Assembly (NCBI RefSeq): GCF_003206695.1
Contig: NZ_PZJN01000008.1
Coordinates: 32,791-96,790, forward strand
DNA: 64,000 nt
Source of the DNA: Salinicola halophyticus
Lineage (GTDB): Bacteria > Pseudomonadota > Gammaproteobacteria > Pseudomonadales > Halomonadaceae
Reading direction: 5' to 3'
In this document: piece by piece, positions 18,674-28,799 of the stretch
How positions within the stretch are numbered: the first letter of the stretch is position 1
Layout: each line of letters starts with the position of its first letter
Made by a program: the position numbers and the translations under genes
The notes under the pieces: model-generated
The model's database searches: none
Told to the model about the DNA's origin: nothing
What the model saw: the letters and a program-made list of their open reading frames with translations, nothing else

Positions 18674-20014
18674 CTACTGCCCCGCAATCGTCATCGAATC
18701 GAGCAGCCAGCTGCCGGTCTGGATGCTGCCGCGCCGATCGATGTCGTCGCCGATCCCCTGCAGGCCGGCAAACATGTCGCGCAGGTTGCCTGCCACCGTG
18801 AACTCCTCGACCGGGTGGGATATCCGGCCATTCTCGATCCAGAAGCCGGCCGCACCGCGCGAATAGTCACCGGTCACCGGATTGAGGCCTTGCCCCATCA
18901 TCTCGGTCACCAGAATGCCCGTGCCCATCTGCTGCATCAGACTCTCCAGCGGCGTCGTCGGCGCCTGAATGCGCACGTTGCGCGCTCCGCCCGCGTTGCC
19001 GGTGGTCTCAAGCCCCAGCCGGCGAGCGCTGTAAGCCGACAGCATGTAGCTCGCCAGCTTGCCGCGATCGATGAACACGTTGTCGCGGGTGGCCACGCCG
19101 TCGCCATCGAACGCCGCGCTCGCCATGCCACCGATCTCGCGCGGATGCTCGCCCAGCGAAAACCACTCGGGGAACAGCGTCTCGCCCAGTTGATCGCAGA
19201 GAAACGAGGACTCCCGGTAGAGCGCGCCGCCGGCGATGCTGTTGAGTAGATTGCCGACCAGACTGCGTGCCATGTCCGGTGCCAGCAGTACCGGCAGCCG
19301 CCCGGTCTTCGGCCGCTGGCCCCCCAGGCGGCGTAGCGTGCGTTCCGCCGCGCTGATGCCCACCGACTCCGGGTTTGCCAGATCGGCGGACTTGCGCGCG
19401 GTGGTGAAATCATGATCGCGCTGCATGGCGTCGCCGCTGCCGCCGATCAGCAGGCAGGAGAGCGAATGTCGCGTCCCCCGCTTGCTGCCGAGGAAGCCAT
19501 GGCTGTTGGCATACACCGTCACCACCTCGGAGGAAGAGAGGCTCGCTCCCTCGGAGTTGGTGATCCCGGCCCGCTCGCGTCCGGCGTTTTCGCAACGCAG
19601 CGCCAGCTCGATCGCCTCGTCGGTGCTCAGCGCCCAGGGATGATGCAGATCCAGATCCGGCAAGTCGGTTGCCATTAGCCGAGCGTCGGCTAGGCCCGAG
19701 GCCGGATCTTCGCCGGTGTAACGCGCGATCGAGATCGCCTTTTCGACGACTGCGCGAAGGGACGCATCGCCGGCATCCGACGACGACGCATTGCCCTTGC
19801 GATTGCCGACGTAGACCGTGACCGCAATACCCTGATCGCGAGACAGTTCCACGGTCTCGGTTTCACCGAGACGCACACTCACACCCAGCCCCTGATCGAC
19901 ACTGGCGCCGACCTCGCAGGCATCCGCGCCCATCTGACTGGCAAGGTCCAACGCCATGCTGGCGCGCTCTTCGAGACGCGACTGCTGCGCCTCGGCATTG
20001 AAGGCTTGGCTCAT
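18674..20014 (-). CDS. pmbA: PmbA (TldE), subunit of the TldD/E metalloprotease
   Basis: A 446-aa PmbA/TldE (E. coli 450). Motifs include DACEVGASVDQGLGVSVRLGETE, GTRHSLSCLLIGGSG and the C-terminal GNLRDMFAGLQGIGDDID. With TldD it forms a heterodimeric peptidase that degrades unfolded peptides and matures microcin B17 and the antitoxin CcdA in E. coli; PmbA itself lacks the metal-binding HExxxH. The start ATG at 20014 follows AGGAGTTTGAG. It shares a bidirectional terminator with the thioesterase gene. Confidence 0.95.
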   Translation of the reverse strand: MSQAFNAEAQQSRLEERASMALDLASQMGADACEVGASVDQGLGVSVRLGETETVELSRDQGIAVTVYVGNRKGNASSSDAGDASLRAVVEKAISIARYTGEDPASGLADARLMATDLPDLDLHHPWALSTDEAIELALRCENAGRERAGITNSEGASLSSSEVVTVYANSHGFLGSKRGTRHSLSCLLIGGSGDAMQRDHDFTTARKSADLANPESVGISAAERTLRRLGGQRPKTGRLPVLLAPDMARSLVGNLLNSIAGGALYRESSFLCDQLGETLFPEWFSLGEHPREIGGMASAAFDGDGVATRDNVFIDRGKLASYMLSAYSARRLGLETTGNAGGARNVRIQAPTTPLESLMQQMGTGILVTEMMGQGLNPVTGDYSRGAAGFWIENGRISHPVEEFTVAGNLRDMFAGLQGIGDDIDRRGSIQTGSWLLDSMTIAGQ

Positions 20015-20238
20015 CTCAAACTCCTGATTCGTAAAACTCGGATCATAGACATCACAGTCAAAAACCTGATCGAAAACCGGGTCGGAAGACGGCGACAATC
20101 AAAGCGTTTCCGCTCAAGAAGACCTCGGCCAGCGACGCCATCAGCACGGATTCGCGCATCGAACGGACGCGAGACGTGGGCGAGCCGGATCACGCTGATA
20201 TACTGCGGCCCTCATTCTTCGTCGCCAGGGTCAAGATC

Positions 20239-20754
20239 ATGGGTAGAAAATCGGACAACGACACGCCTTTCGAGGATGACGCGCCGCCCAGCAGAAGCCA
20301 GCTCAAACGCGAGATGCAGGAGCTACAGGCGCTAGGCGAACGCATCATCGCGCTGGAGCCCGCCGTCCGAGCCCGGCTGCCGCTTTCCGACGACATGCGC
20401 GAGGCCGTCGAGGAGACCGGTCGCGTTCGCTCCCACGAAGGCCGGCGCCGCCACATGCAGTATGTGGGCAAGGTCATGCGCAAGGAGGATCGCGATGCGA
20501 TCCGAGCGGCGTTCGAAGAGATCGACAATGAACACGTCCAGCGCAACGCTGCCTTCCACCGGCTCGAACAGCAGCGCGATCGGCTGATCGAAGACGACGA
20601 AGCGCTCGAACCGTTCATCGAAGCGCACCCCCAGGTCGATCGCCAGGCCCTGCGCCAGCTGATTCGCAACGCCCGTAGCGAAAAACAGCGTGGCAAGCCG
20701 CCCGCCAGTTCGCGCAAGCTGTTCCAGCTGATCCGCGATACCGCCGGCCTTTGA
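20239..20754 (+). CDS. darP: DarP/YjgA ribosome-associated protein
   Basis: A 171-aa DUF615 protein (E. coli 183). It is highly charged and helical, with the family motifs SRSQLKREMQELQALGERI, EGRRRHMQYVGKVMR and a C-terminal KLFQLIRDTAGL. DarP (YjgA) associates with late 50S ribosomal precursors. It lies between pmbA and tldD on the opposite strand, the same arrangement I recall from Pseudomonas. The ATG at 20239 begins the conserved region. Confidence 0.92.
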   Translation: MGRKSDNDTPFEDDAPPSRSQLKREMQELQALGERIIALEPAVRARLPLSDDMREAVEETGRVRSHEGRRRHMQYVGKVMRKEDRDAIRAAFEEIDNEHVQRNAAFHRLEQQRDRLIEDDEALEPFIEAHPQVDRQALRQLIRNARSEKQRGKPPASSRKLFQLIRDTAGL

Positions 20755-20902
20755 TCTGTCCGTGACGCCTTCACTGTGCGGCGCGGCCGAGCAATGGCCA
20801 GGCTAGGCGAAAACCGACAAGGCAGCGGAGTTGATGGGTTATCGATGAGCATGCCGATGCCGGTTGTCGACGCCGCATGGCCGAAGCGCAGGCCCGCCGA
20901 GG

Positions 20903-22366
20903 TCAGGACGCCGTCCCCCCGACCGTGATCTCGTCGAGCTTCAGTGTCGGCTGGCCCACGCCGACCGGCACCCCCTGCCCCTCCTTGCCGCAGACCCCGA
21001 TACCGGTGTCCAGCGCCATATCGTTGCCGATCATCGAAACGCGCGACATCGCCTCGGGACCATTGCCGATTAGCGTGGCACCCTTGACCGGCGCGGTGAT
21101 CTTGCCGTCCTCGATCAGATACGCTTCGGATGCCGAGAACACGAACTTGCCCGAGGTGATGTCTACCTGACCGCCGCCGAAACTGACCGCATAAATCCCT
21201 TTCTTGACGCTCCTGACGATCTCTTCCGGATCGTCGTTCCCCGCCAGCATCAAGGTATTGGTCATGCGCGGCATGGTGACATGTGCGTAGGATTCGCGCC
21301 GCGCGTTGCCGGTAGGCTTCATGCCCATCAGGCGCGCATTGAGCTTGTCCTGCATGTAGCCGGTCAGAATGCCGTCTTCGATCAGCGGCGTGTACTGGCC
21401 CGGCGTTCCCTCGTCGTCGACGCTGAGCGAGCCGCGACAGTCACTGAGCGTGGCGTCATCGACGACGGTGACGCCCCTGGCGGCGACCTGCTCGCCCAGA
21501 CGCCCGGCAAAGGACGAGCTGCCCTTGCGGTTGAAATCGCCCTCGAGCCCGTGACCTACCGCCTCGTGCAGGAGAATGCCGGGCCAGCCGTTGGCCAGTA
21601 CCACCGGCATCTGCCCCGCGGGCGCGGCCACGGCATCGATATTCACCAGCGCCTGGCGCACGGCTTCTCTGGCGTAGGTGTCGGCAACGTTCTCATCGCG
21701 CAGCCGTTCCATCGAATAGCGGCCGCCGCCACCGGCACTGCCGCGCTCACGGCGCCCCTCCTTGGCCACGATCACGTTGACATTGAAACGCACCAGCGGG
21801 CGAATATCCGCCGCGAGCGTACCGTCGCTGGCACATACCAGCACGACTTCGTGCACGCCGGTCAACGAGGCGCTGACCTGGGTCACCGAAGGGTCGGCGG
21901 CCCGGGCCACGCGATCCGCCTGCTTGAGCATGGCGATCTTGTCCTCGGCACTCAGTCCACTCAGCGGATCGATACCCTGGTAACGCGACGTCGCCGTCGC
22001 GAGCTGAATCGGCATCGGCTTACGCCGGTCACCGCTGCGGGCAATACCCGAAGCCGTACGCCCGGTATCCAGCAATGCATCCTGGCTGATCTGGCTGGAA
22101 TAGGCGAAGCCGGTTTTCTCGCCGGAGAGCGAACGCACCCCGACACCGCCGTCGATGCTGTAGCTGGCATCCTTGACCTCGCCATCTTCCAGCACCCACA
22201 TCTCGTGCCAAGTGCGCTGAAAGAAGAGATCGGCATAGTCGATGCCGGCGCCCATGGCGTGGCCCAGGCCGACATCCAGCGATCCTACGTCGAGCCCGCC
22301 GGGGGCCAGCAACAGCGCCGTTGCCTGCTTGAGAGCGTCACCACTCATCGTTCCAGTAGAATTCAT
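20903..22366 (-). CDS. tldD: TldD, catalytic subunit of the TldD/E metalloprotease
   Basis: About 487 aa (E. coli 481). The zinc-binding HExxxH motif is present in [15 protein letters not shown], and further signatures are [20 protein letters not shown] and the C-terminal [14 protein letters not shown]. It forms the active heterodimer with PmbA (gene nearby on the same strand). Two possible starts, 22366 and 22348, differ by six residues; AAAGGA lies upstream of the first at a longish distance. A terminator separates it from the small gene upstream, so its promoter should lie between 22367 and 22552. Confidence 0.95.
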   Translation of the reverse strand: MNSTGTMSGDALKQATALLLAPGGLDVGSLDVGLGHAMGAGIDYADLFFQRTWHEMWVLEDGEVKDASYSIDGGVGVRSLSGEKTGFAYSSQISQDALLDTGRTASGIARSGDRRKPMPIQLATATSRYQGIDPLSGLSAEDKIAMLKQADRVARAADPSVTQVSASLTGVHEVVLVCASDGTLAADIRPLVRFNVNVIVAKEGRRERGSAGGGGRYSMERLRDENVADTYAREAVRQALVNIDAVAAPAGQMPVVLANGWPGILLHEAVGHGLEGDFNRKGSSSFAGRLGEQVAARGVTVVDDATLSDCRGSLSVDDEGTPGQYTPLIEDGILTGYMQDKLNARLMGMKPTGNARRESYAHVTMPRMTNTLMLAGNDDPEEIVRSVKKGIYAVSFGGGQVDITSGKFVFSASEAYLIEDGKITAPVKGATLIGNGPEAMSRVSMIGNDMALDTGIGVCGKEGQGVPVGVGQPTLKLDEITVGGTAS

Positions 22367-22552
22367 ACCGTTCTGATTTCCTTTGCTTTTTAGTGCGACC
22401 ACCCACCGTTTAAGGCCTTGCTGAACATCACTCAAGGCTTTCGGGGTATCACCGCACCAGACTGACGATAGATGGTGCTAGCGTATCCCAAACGCAAGGG
22501 GTACGGACAGAACGGGACCATTGAGAAATACGTTTTGCTCAAAATGCTGACA

Positions 22553-22577
22553 CAAAAAACCCGCTGTAGAGCGGGCT
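22553..22577 (-). terminator. Intrinsic terminator of the small acidic gene
   Basis: On the minus strand the stem AGCCCGCT/AGCGGG (6-7 bp) with a 4-nt loop is followed directly by TTTTTT. It stands between the 82-aa gene and tldD, isolating the two transcripts. Confidence 0.88.
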
Positions 22578-22623
22578 GGAAAATCAGAACCGGAATAACG
22601 CTCCCAAAATGATCGGATCAATA

Positions 22624-22872
22624 TTATTCCTTCATGTCCTCAACGATGGCTTTGATTTTGCTTTCGACCTCTGTTTCGTCATCCTCTTGCTTCAGAATAT
22701 AGTGGAGACGAATCGTGGAATGTTCTTCAGTCTTGCCCGATTCCGCTGTCGATGACGATGTCGATATTCCACCGACATGCGCATGAACGCCCAACTCTTC
22801 CTGAATACGGCTAACGAGCTCTTCTGCATCGATTTTGGTGTCTTCGATCGTGAAACTGTGGGTATTCGCCAT
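22624..22872 (-). CDS. Small acidic protein of unknown function
   Basis: An 82-aa acidic protein that I do not recognise. It starts with ATG preceded by AGGTGAG, contains a Ser/Thr-rich middle (STSSSTAES) and a Lys/Glu-rich C-terminal helix (DDETEVESKIKAIVEDMKE), and has no Cys, signal peptide or membrane segment. The predicted pattern of strand, helix and strand could be a small alpha/beta fold. It has its own terminator and base composition near 48% GC, lower than its neighbours. It occupies the place between yhdP and tldD where a nitrilase-like gene is found in Pseudomonas. A stand-alone transcript is likely. Confidence 0.75.
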   Translation of the reverse strand: MANTHSFTIEDTKIDAEELVSRIQEELGVHAHVGGISTSSSTAESGKTEEHSTIRLHYILKQEDDETEVESKIKAIVEDMKE

Positions 22873-23156
22873 GGCGCGCTCACCTTTATCCGGTGTTGAT
22901 AAATCTAGCTTTCACGGTCATTCCTTTCATTACCCAACATAGGGCAAGGGCCCGAATCTGTCATCTCTGTTCAGACATCGACTCTCTAACAACGAAAAAA
23001 ATGAAATCGAATGACCGACGCTAAGTCGCTGCATTTCCATGGATATGCACTCAAAAACACGGCTCTCGATAGAAAGACGCCCCCAGAGCCGCTAGCCCGT
23101 CCGTTAGTCGTAAATCGGCACTCAGCAAAAAATCGCATGATGTCGAGTCATGGCGA
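22873..23156. other. 284-bp gap between yhdP and the small acidic gene
   Basis: AT-rich relative to flanks and without a convincing gene. One 67-codon frame on the plus strand runs into the end of yhdP and has no ribosome site or family resemblance. The region must hold the promoter of the small acidic gene; no clear terminator for yhdP is visible. Confidence 0.6.
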
Positions 23157-26100
23157 TCATCGGGCACTTTCCAGGTTGATGTTCGGCGAAGACCAGGGAC
23201 CTTCGATGCGATAGTAGATCTGGGTGGCGCGATCCAGCCAGCGGCCGAACAGCTGGTCGAACACGAACAGGCCGATACCGACCTGAGGCGCGCCGACCAT
23301 GATCGCGACCAGCGGTAGATTCTGGCTCACCGGGACGGTGATCCCGAGGCGCTGGTCCAGGGTCTGGCGATTGAGATCGACGCTGCCGGCAAGGGTGAAC
23401 CGCGTCGCCGTGCCGTCGACCACGATCGGCCCTTCGGTCTGCAACCTTCCATTGTACAGGGTCGCGCTGCCGTCGAGCCGTTTGTAAGAGGTACCGCCAT
23501 CGGTCACGTCGGAAAAATCCAGCTGCAGGCGACGCAGGATATTGTCCAGATTGAAAAGCCCCACCAGCTTGGCACCGGAAGAATGGATCTGTCGAAGCCG
23601 GCCGTTTTCCATTGTCGTCTGAACTCGACCGGTCGACAGCGGCAGTGCGAATTGCCAAGGCGCTCCCGGCCAGGAGAGTTGCAGATCGCCCTTGGCGCTT
23701 TCGCTGGTAATCGGCACCTGCTGATCCATCACGCGAAATGCGCTGCCGACATCGCCGCCACTGGCATGCAGCTGAGCCCGGCTCAGGCTGGCATCTCCGG
23801 CGGCTTGCCATTCCAGCGCACCCGACAGGTTCAGCTCACCCAACGACAGGGTCAGCGGGTCGACGGTGAGCTGCCGGTCATCGGCTCTCCAGGTCGCTTC
23901 GAACGGCCCGAAACGCTGGCCCTGGCGCTCGAACTCACCGATACGCACGTGTCCTGCCGGCACCTGGGCCAGCGCCTTGGGCAGCGCGATCGGATGCGGT
24001 GCGGTCTCGATCTCGTCCATCAGACTCGCGGTCTGGCTCTCGCCGCCATCGTCCTGCTTCGGGGTCAGCGCATCGAGGTTGAGACGCTGCAGGTCGATAT
24101 CGACAGGCATCGCCGCCTTGGGCTGCCAGCTCGCCTTGCCGGCGGCGATCTCACCATCGAGAGAGAGTCGCCAGCCGCTCGCCAGCGGGGAGGCATCGGC
24201 CTGCAACCCACCCAGGCAGCGCCCTTCGACCAGGATGCACGGCGTCGACAGCGCCACGCGCTTGAGCCCGCCTCCGTCCTTTACCGGCTTCGCCTCGGGA
24301 TCGCCGACGTCGTCTTCGAGAGTCGTTCCCACGTTGCTCTCCACGGTAGACGACGAATCGTCAGCCTCGAGCTCGCTCAGGGCTTTGACCCAGCGCTGCG
24401 TATCTACCCGATCCGGACGCCACAACACGTACCAGCCGGGTTCACTGGGCCAGGCGGCCTGTTCGCCCGGCCACCCGTCCAACCACACCTGACCCTGAGC
24501 CTGATCCTCGATCGTGCGCCAGCGCGCATGTCCCCATCTGCCCAACGTCACCTTACCGGTGCCGGCAGCGATGTCGGCGTCGATGGCTAGCGACTCCTTG
24601 TCATCGGAAGGCTTGCCGAACGGCGGCGGCAACGCGATACCCAGCCCCTGCAGATTGCTGCGCAGCGACAGAGTGGCGTTGTTCTCGGCATCGAGCGTCA
24701 GATCCGCCTGATACGGAAAGAAACCGCTCAGCAAACCGCCGACACGCGACATACCCGCCCAGTCGAGCAGCCCACGCCCCAACGCTCTCCCTTCGAAAGC
24801 GATGCCGCTGGCGCCGGACTGATAGCCACCGATATTGAAGTGGGCCGACACCGGCCCCTCGAAAGCACGCGCGCCCATATCTCCCGTGACGTAGTCCTCG
24901 CCGTTGTTGCGCCGGTAGCGCAAGTCGCCGTTGACGCCGCCGAGGGTCAACTGGAGTTCGGGGAACGTCAGCGACTCGGCGTCGACCTGGCCTTGGACAT
25001 CGACCACCATGTCGGTTTCGATATCGCTGTCGTCGTCCATCGGCATTGCGATATGCAGCTTGGCGTCGACGTCGCCATCGCTCTCCCAGCGGCCGAACGT
25101 ATCGCTCATCGACTCCAGCGGTGCCTGGGCGAGAAAGTCGAGTACGCCAGCGGTACTGCCGCTGACATCACCGTTGACCGTCAACTGCTTGTCGGCAAGC
25201 GTGACGGTGGCATCCCGCGTGGTCAGACCATGGCTGGTGGCATGGGTAATATCGGCGTCCAGGTCCATGTTGTTCATCTGTAGATGACCGTAGACCCGCT
25301 CCAGCGCCGGCCAGTCCGGGGCGTACTGCAGACGCCCGTCGGCCACATCCAGTGAAAGATGGAGGTAGTCGTCCGGGTTGACGAACATCTGACCCTCCGG
25401 CGCTTCCTTGTCGCTCAGCGTGACCGACAGTCCCAGCTTGCCCTGCTTGACGATGCCGCCGATGTCGCCGCTGAACCATTCGCGCAGCTTTTTATCGTCG
25501 ATCACTCGGGTCGGCAGCCAGGAGAGCACCCGTGAATTTCGCGCGTCGGCATTGGCAATGGAGAGATCGAGGATGAAGGTACCCGGCTTGTCCTGGGCAT
25601 CGTAGAGCGTCAGCCCGAATCGCCCTTCGGCGCTGGCGCCGCGCCAACCCGCTTTCAAATTCTCGCCGCTGATCACCGCGCCCTGTCGGGTCAGTTCGAA
25701 GTCGATCTCGCCACTGGCGTGGGAGAGAACCAGCGGATCGGCATAGACGGAAGGGATCGCAAACCGGGCGCCCTCGCCACCGACGAAAGAGACCGTTCCA
25801 CCCTGTCCCTGATAGACGACCCATGCGTCGGCCGGCCCGCCACCGGGGATTTCGTTCCAGGCCGTCAGCGAGACGCCTTCCAGCGCGCTCTGGGCATACC
25901 ACTCGCCGTCATCCTGTCCCACTTCCAGACCGGCGACGTGGCCTCGGGGATCGAGCTGAATCAGCGTCTGCGATAGTTCGAACGGCAGTGGCAGATAGCG
26001 CAGATAGTCGGTCATCCCGGCCAGATCGAAAGGCGCGCTTCGCAGCCACCAGCCGTTCTCCGTAGACTGCGCCTGCAATTGCTGCGGCCAGTCGATCGCC

Positions 26101-27197
26101 GCCAGCCCGGTGTGCGAGAGGCGTAAATTGTCCAGCCAGGCCTGCCACTGACCATCGCGGTTTCGGTCGAGGTGAGCATCGAATCCCAGCTGCGTCAGCG
26201 TCTCAGATATGGCGTTACGACTGTCAATCACCCGCAGACGAGGCACGTCCACGGACAGGCGAGCGTTGCGCGGGCCGCCGTCTCGCCACTCTCCCGCCAG
26301 CGAGACCTGCCCATCGATCTCGCCCAGCGCCTTGGGCAGGCCCGAACTCAACACTGCCAGCGACGGCGACAGCGCGGCCAGATCGAACTCGGCGGCAAGA
26401 TGAGCATCGGGATGATGTCCGCCCGCCCCGGCAGCGGTTGGCGCGCCGTTGTCTGCACTGTCGCTTTCATTACTGCCGCTTTCATTACTGCCGCTTTCAC
26501 TCGGGTCGGTTTCATCACCCCTTTCGATCGTCAGATGCAGTCGGCCCGCCTTCTCGTTGTCGGCGGCAAGAGTCGCCTGGATCGAGGCCTGACCGTTTCG
26601 ACTGGCGAGCGTCAGCTGGGGCAGTGACACCGCCGCCTGGTTACGGTTGCCGTGCAGGACCAGCGTGACATTCTCGAGCTGCGCCTGCTGACGCAGCAGC
26701 GTTCGCAGCCAGCCATCGACATCAAGGGGGGATTGCGAGGAATCGGCATCGTCGCGCCCGCCGAACCAGCGACTGCCGGCACCGTCGGGCCAGCCCCAGC
26801 GGCCATCGGCGCCCTGGTAGAGGTGGAGCGTCAAGCCGTCGACCTCACCGCCGCGAACCACCGGGGCGCCCAGCCGCCAGCTGGAGAGCGTGTCGAGACG
26901 CCCGGCGGCATGATCGAGCTCGAGCAGCGCCTGGCCCTCGCGGCTATCGAGGCGGAAGTCGTCCAGCGTCAGGCGAGGATTACCACGATTCACCGCGAGG
27001 GCCAGATGGCCGAGCTCGGCCTGCGCTTCGAGCTGGTCTTCCAACGTCGAGGTCAGCCAGGGACTCAGCCGGTCGATCTGCCACGCGGCAAGCCGCACCC
27101 CAGTGGAGAGCACGGCGATGACGATGGCAACGAGGGCGACCAGCGTCAGCAGCCAGCGCACCGTCATACGTAAACGAGTGATCGGCGGACGACTCAT
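23157..27197 (-). CDS. yhdP: YhdP, AsmA-like envelope lipid-transport protein
   Basis: A 1346-aa YhdP family protein (E. coli 1266). An N-terminal membrane anchor (about residues 12-33) precedes a very long periplasmic AsmA-like beta-groove. The C-terminal domain has the conserved QRLGITVPVSQNLPLVAIMVGAPQVGIGLFVFDQLFG. YhdP, TamB and YdbH are bridge-like proteins moving phospholipids from inner to outer membrane. It starts 4 bp after the rng stop. A 15-nt repeat encoding SGSNE units (26462-26491) marks a linker of variable length. Being much longer than the E. coli protein appears to come from Gly/Ser/Asp-rich insertions such as this one. Confidence 0.93.
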   Translation of the reverse strand: MSRPPITRLRMTVRWLLTLVALVAIVIAVLSTGVRLAAWQIDRLSPWLTSTLEDQLEAQAELGHLALAVNRGNPRLTLDDFRLDSREGQALLELDHAAGRLDTLSSWRLGAPVVRGGEVDGLTLHLYQGADGRWGWPDGAGSRWFGGRDDADSSQSPLDVDGWLRTLLRQQAQLENVTLVLHGNRNQAAVSLPQLTLASRNGQASIQATLAADNEKAGRLHLTIERGDETDPSESGSNESGSNESDSADNGAPTAAGAGGHHPDAHLAAEFDLAALSPSLAVLSSGLPKALGEIDGQVSLAGEWRDGGPRNARLSVDVPRLRVIDSRNAISETLTQLGFDAHLDRNRDGQWQAWLDNLRLSHTGLAAIDWPQQLQAQSTENGWWLRSAPFDLAGMTDYLRYLPLPFELSQTLIQLDPRGHVAGLEVGQDDGEWYAQSALEGVSLTAWNEIPGGGPADAWVVYQGQGGTVSFVGGEGARFAIPSVYADPLVLSHASGEIDFELTRQGAVISGENLKAGWRGASAEGRFGLTLYDAQDKPGTFILDLSIANADARNSRVLSWLPTRVIDDKKLREWFSGDIGGIVKQGKLGLSVTLSDKEAPEGQMFVNPDDYLHLSLDVADGRLQYAPDWPALERVYGHLQMNNMDLDADITHATSHGLTTRDATVTLADKQLTVNGDVSGSTAGVLDFLAQAPLESMSDTFGRWESDGDVDAKLHIAMPMDDDSDIETDMVVDVQGQVDAESLTFPELQLTLGGVNGDLRYRRNNGEDYVTGDMGARAFEGPVSAHFNIGGYQSGASGIAFEGRALGRGLLDWAGMSRVGGLLSGFFPYQADLTLDAENNATLSLRSNLQGLGIALPPPFGKPSDDKESLAIDADIAAGTGKVTLGRWGHARWRTIEDQAQGQVWLDGWPGEQAAWPSEPGWYVLWRPDRVDTQRWVKALSELEADDSSSTVESNVGTTLEDDVGDPEAKPVKDGGGLKRVALSTPCILVEGRCLGGLQADASPLASGWRLSLDGEIAAGKASWQPKAAMPVDIDLQRLNLDALTPKQDDGGESQTASLMDEIETAPHPIALPKALAQVPAGHVRIGEFERQGQRFGPFEATWRADDRQLTVDPLTLSLGELNLSGALEWQAAGDASLSRAQLHASGGDVGSAFRVMDQQVPITSESAKGDLQLSWPGAPWQFALPLSTGRVQTTMENGRLRQIHSSGAKLVGLFNLDNILRRLQLDFSDVTDGGTSYKRLDGSATLYNGRLQTEGPIVVDGTATRFTLAGSVDLNRQTLDQRLGITVPVSQNLPLVAIMVGAPQVGIGLFVFDQLFGRWLDRATQIYYRIEGPWSSPNINLESAR
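26462..26491 (-). repeat. 15-nt tandem repeat inside yhdP
   Basis: Two identical 15-nt units plus a partial third encode ESGSNESGSNES in a low-complexity linker of YhdP. In-frame copy-number change would only alter linker length. Confidence 0.8.
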
Positions 27198-27201
27198 CGG
27201 C

Positions 27202-28677
27202 TCACATCAGTACGATATCGTACTGTTCCTGGGAATAGTGGGCCTCGACCTGGAATCGAATGGTCTTGCCGATGAAGGACTCGAGGTCAGCCACGGCGGA
27301 AGACTCTTCGTCGAGCAGGCGGTCGACCACCGACTGCGACGCCAGCACCATGTAGGTCTCCGGCGAATAGGCCCGCTCTTCGCGGAGAATTTCGCGGAAG
27401 ATTTCATAGCAGATCGTCTCCGGCGTCTTCAGCGAGCCGCGCCCCAGGCAGGTGGGACAGGCCTCACACAGCGTCTGCTCCAGACTCTCGCGCGTGCGTT
27501 TGCGGGTCAGCTGCACCAGGCCCAGTTCGGTGACGCCGGTCAGCTTGTTCTTGGCGTGATCCCGCTCCAGCGACTTCTCGAGCACCCGCAGCACCTGGCG
27601 CTGATGCTCGAGCTCCTCCATGTCGATGAAATCGATGATGATGATGCCGCCCAGATTGCGCAGCCGCAGCTGTCGGGCGATAGCCGTGGCGGCCTCGAGG
27701 TTGGTCTTGAAGATCGTCTCTTCGAGATTGCGATGCCCGACGTAGCCACCGGTATTGACGTCGATGGTGGTCATCGCCTCGGTCTGATCGATGACCAGGT
27801 AGCCCCCGGACTTGAGCTGAACCTTGCGACCCAGCGCCTTCTGGATCTCGTCTTCGACGCTGTAGAGATCGAAGATCGGACGCTCCCCGGGATAATACTC
27901 GATGCGCGATTCCATGGTCGGCATGAACTCCCGGGCGAACTCCTTGAGCTTGAAGTAGTTCTCGCGGGAGTCGATGCGCACCTTCTCGATCTGATCGCGC
28001 ATCACGTCGCGCAGGGTGCGGATGAACAGCGGCAGGTCGTCGTAGATCGGCGTGGTTATCGGGGCGGTGATTCGCCGCTCGGAGACTTTCTGCCACAGCC
28101 GCTGCAGAAAGACCATGTCGGCGAAGAGCTCTTCCCGGCCGACGCCCTCCGCGGCGGTACGAATGATGAATCCTCCCCGCTCTTCGCCCGGCAACTCGGC
28201 CTGACCGCTTTCGACCAGCGACTTGAGTCGCTCGCGTTCTCCGTCATCCTCGATCCGCTGGGAAACGCCGACGTGAGGGGAATCCGGCATGTAGACCAGA
28301 TAGCGGGACGGGATCGAGAGATGCGTGGTCAGCCGCGCGCCCTTTGACCCGATCGGATCCTTGGTCACCTGGACCACCAATGGCTGCCCGGCGTGCAACA
28401 GATGGCTGATCGACGCCGGCTCATCGCGCATCGAATCATGCGAGGCGTCGGGCGGCAGGACTTCGTTGACGTGTATGAACGCGGCCCGCTCGAGCCCGAT
28501 ATCGATGAACGCGGCCTGCATACCCGGAAGCACCCGCACCACCTTGCCCTTGTAGATATTGCCGACGATGCCGCGGCGTCGGCTACGCTCGATGAAGGCC
28601 TCCTGCAGCACGCCGTTTTCCACCACGGCGACCCGTGTCTCCATCGGCGTCAGATTGATCAGTACCTCACCGCTCAT
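27202..28677 (-). CDS. rng: Ribonuclease G
   Basis: A 491-aa RNase G (E. coli 489). It has an N-terminal S1-like RNA-binding domain (about 38-130), the RNase E/G catalytic domain with the Mg2+-binding region (DVNTGGYVGHRNLEETIFKTN, IIIIDFIDM) and the zinc-link CEACPTCLGRG. It processes the 5' end of 16S rRNA and degrades some mRNAs. It lies 122 bp downstream of maf and 4 bp upstream of yhdP, in the conserved mreBCD-maf-rng-yhdP order. Confidence 0.96.
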   Translation of the reverse strand: MSGEVLINLTPMETRVAVVENGVLQEAFIERSRRRGIVGNIYKGKVVRVLPGMQAAFIDIGLERAAFIHVNEVLPPDASHDSMRDEPASISHLLHAGQPLVVQVTKDPIGSKGARLTTHLSIPSRYLVYMPDSPHVGVSQRIEDDGERERLKSLVESGQAELPGEERGGFIIRTAAEGVGREELFADMVFLQRLWQKVSERRITAPITTPIYDDLPLFIRTLRDVMRDQIEKVRIDSRENYFKLKEFAREFMPTMESRIEYYPGERPIFDLYSVEDEIQKALGRKVQLKSGGYLVIDQTEAMTTIDVNTGGYVGHRNLEETIFKTNLEAATAIARQLRLRNLGGIIIIDFIDMEELEHQRQVLRVLEKSLERDHAKNKLTGVTELGLVQLTRKRTRESLEQTLCEACPTCLGRGSLKTPETICYEIFREILREERAYSPETYMVLASQSVVDRLLDEESSAVADLESFIGKTIRFQVEAHYSQEQYDIVLM

Positions 28678-28799
28678 GCAGGCATCCTTGTGGCGAGTGG
28701 TTCGAGCGCATCGGCGACACCCCTGACGGGCGAACGGAGCAGCGAGGAGTATGGCACAGCCCCCGCTTCACTCATAAAAAGTGCTTCTTGAACGCCGTT

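Noticed and set aside
23011-23214. A 67-codon plus-strand frame in the gap beside yhdP
   Set aside because: No ribosome site, runs into the yhdP coding end, and has no recognisable features.
28678-28799. A separate promoter or small gene between maf and rng
   Set aside because: The 122 bp show no clear hexamers, hairpin or ribosome-site-bearing frame.
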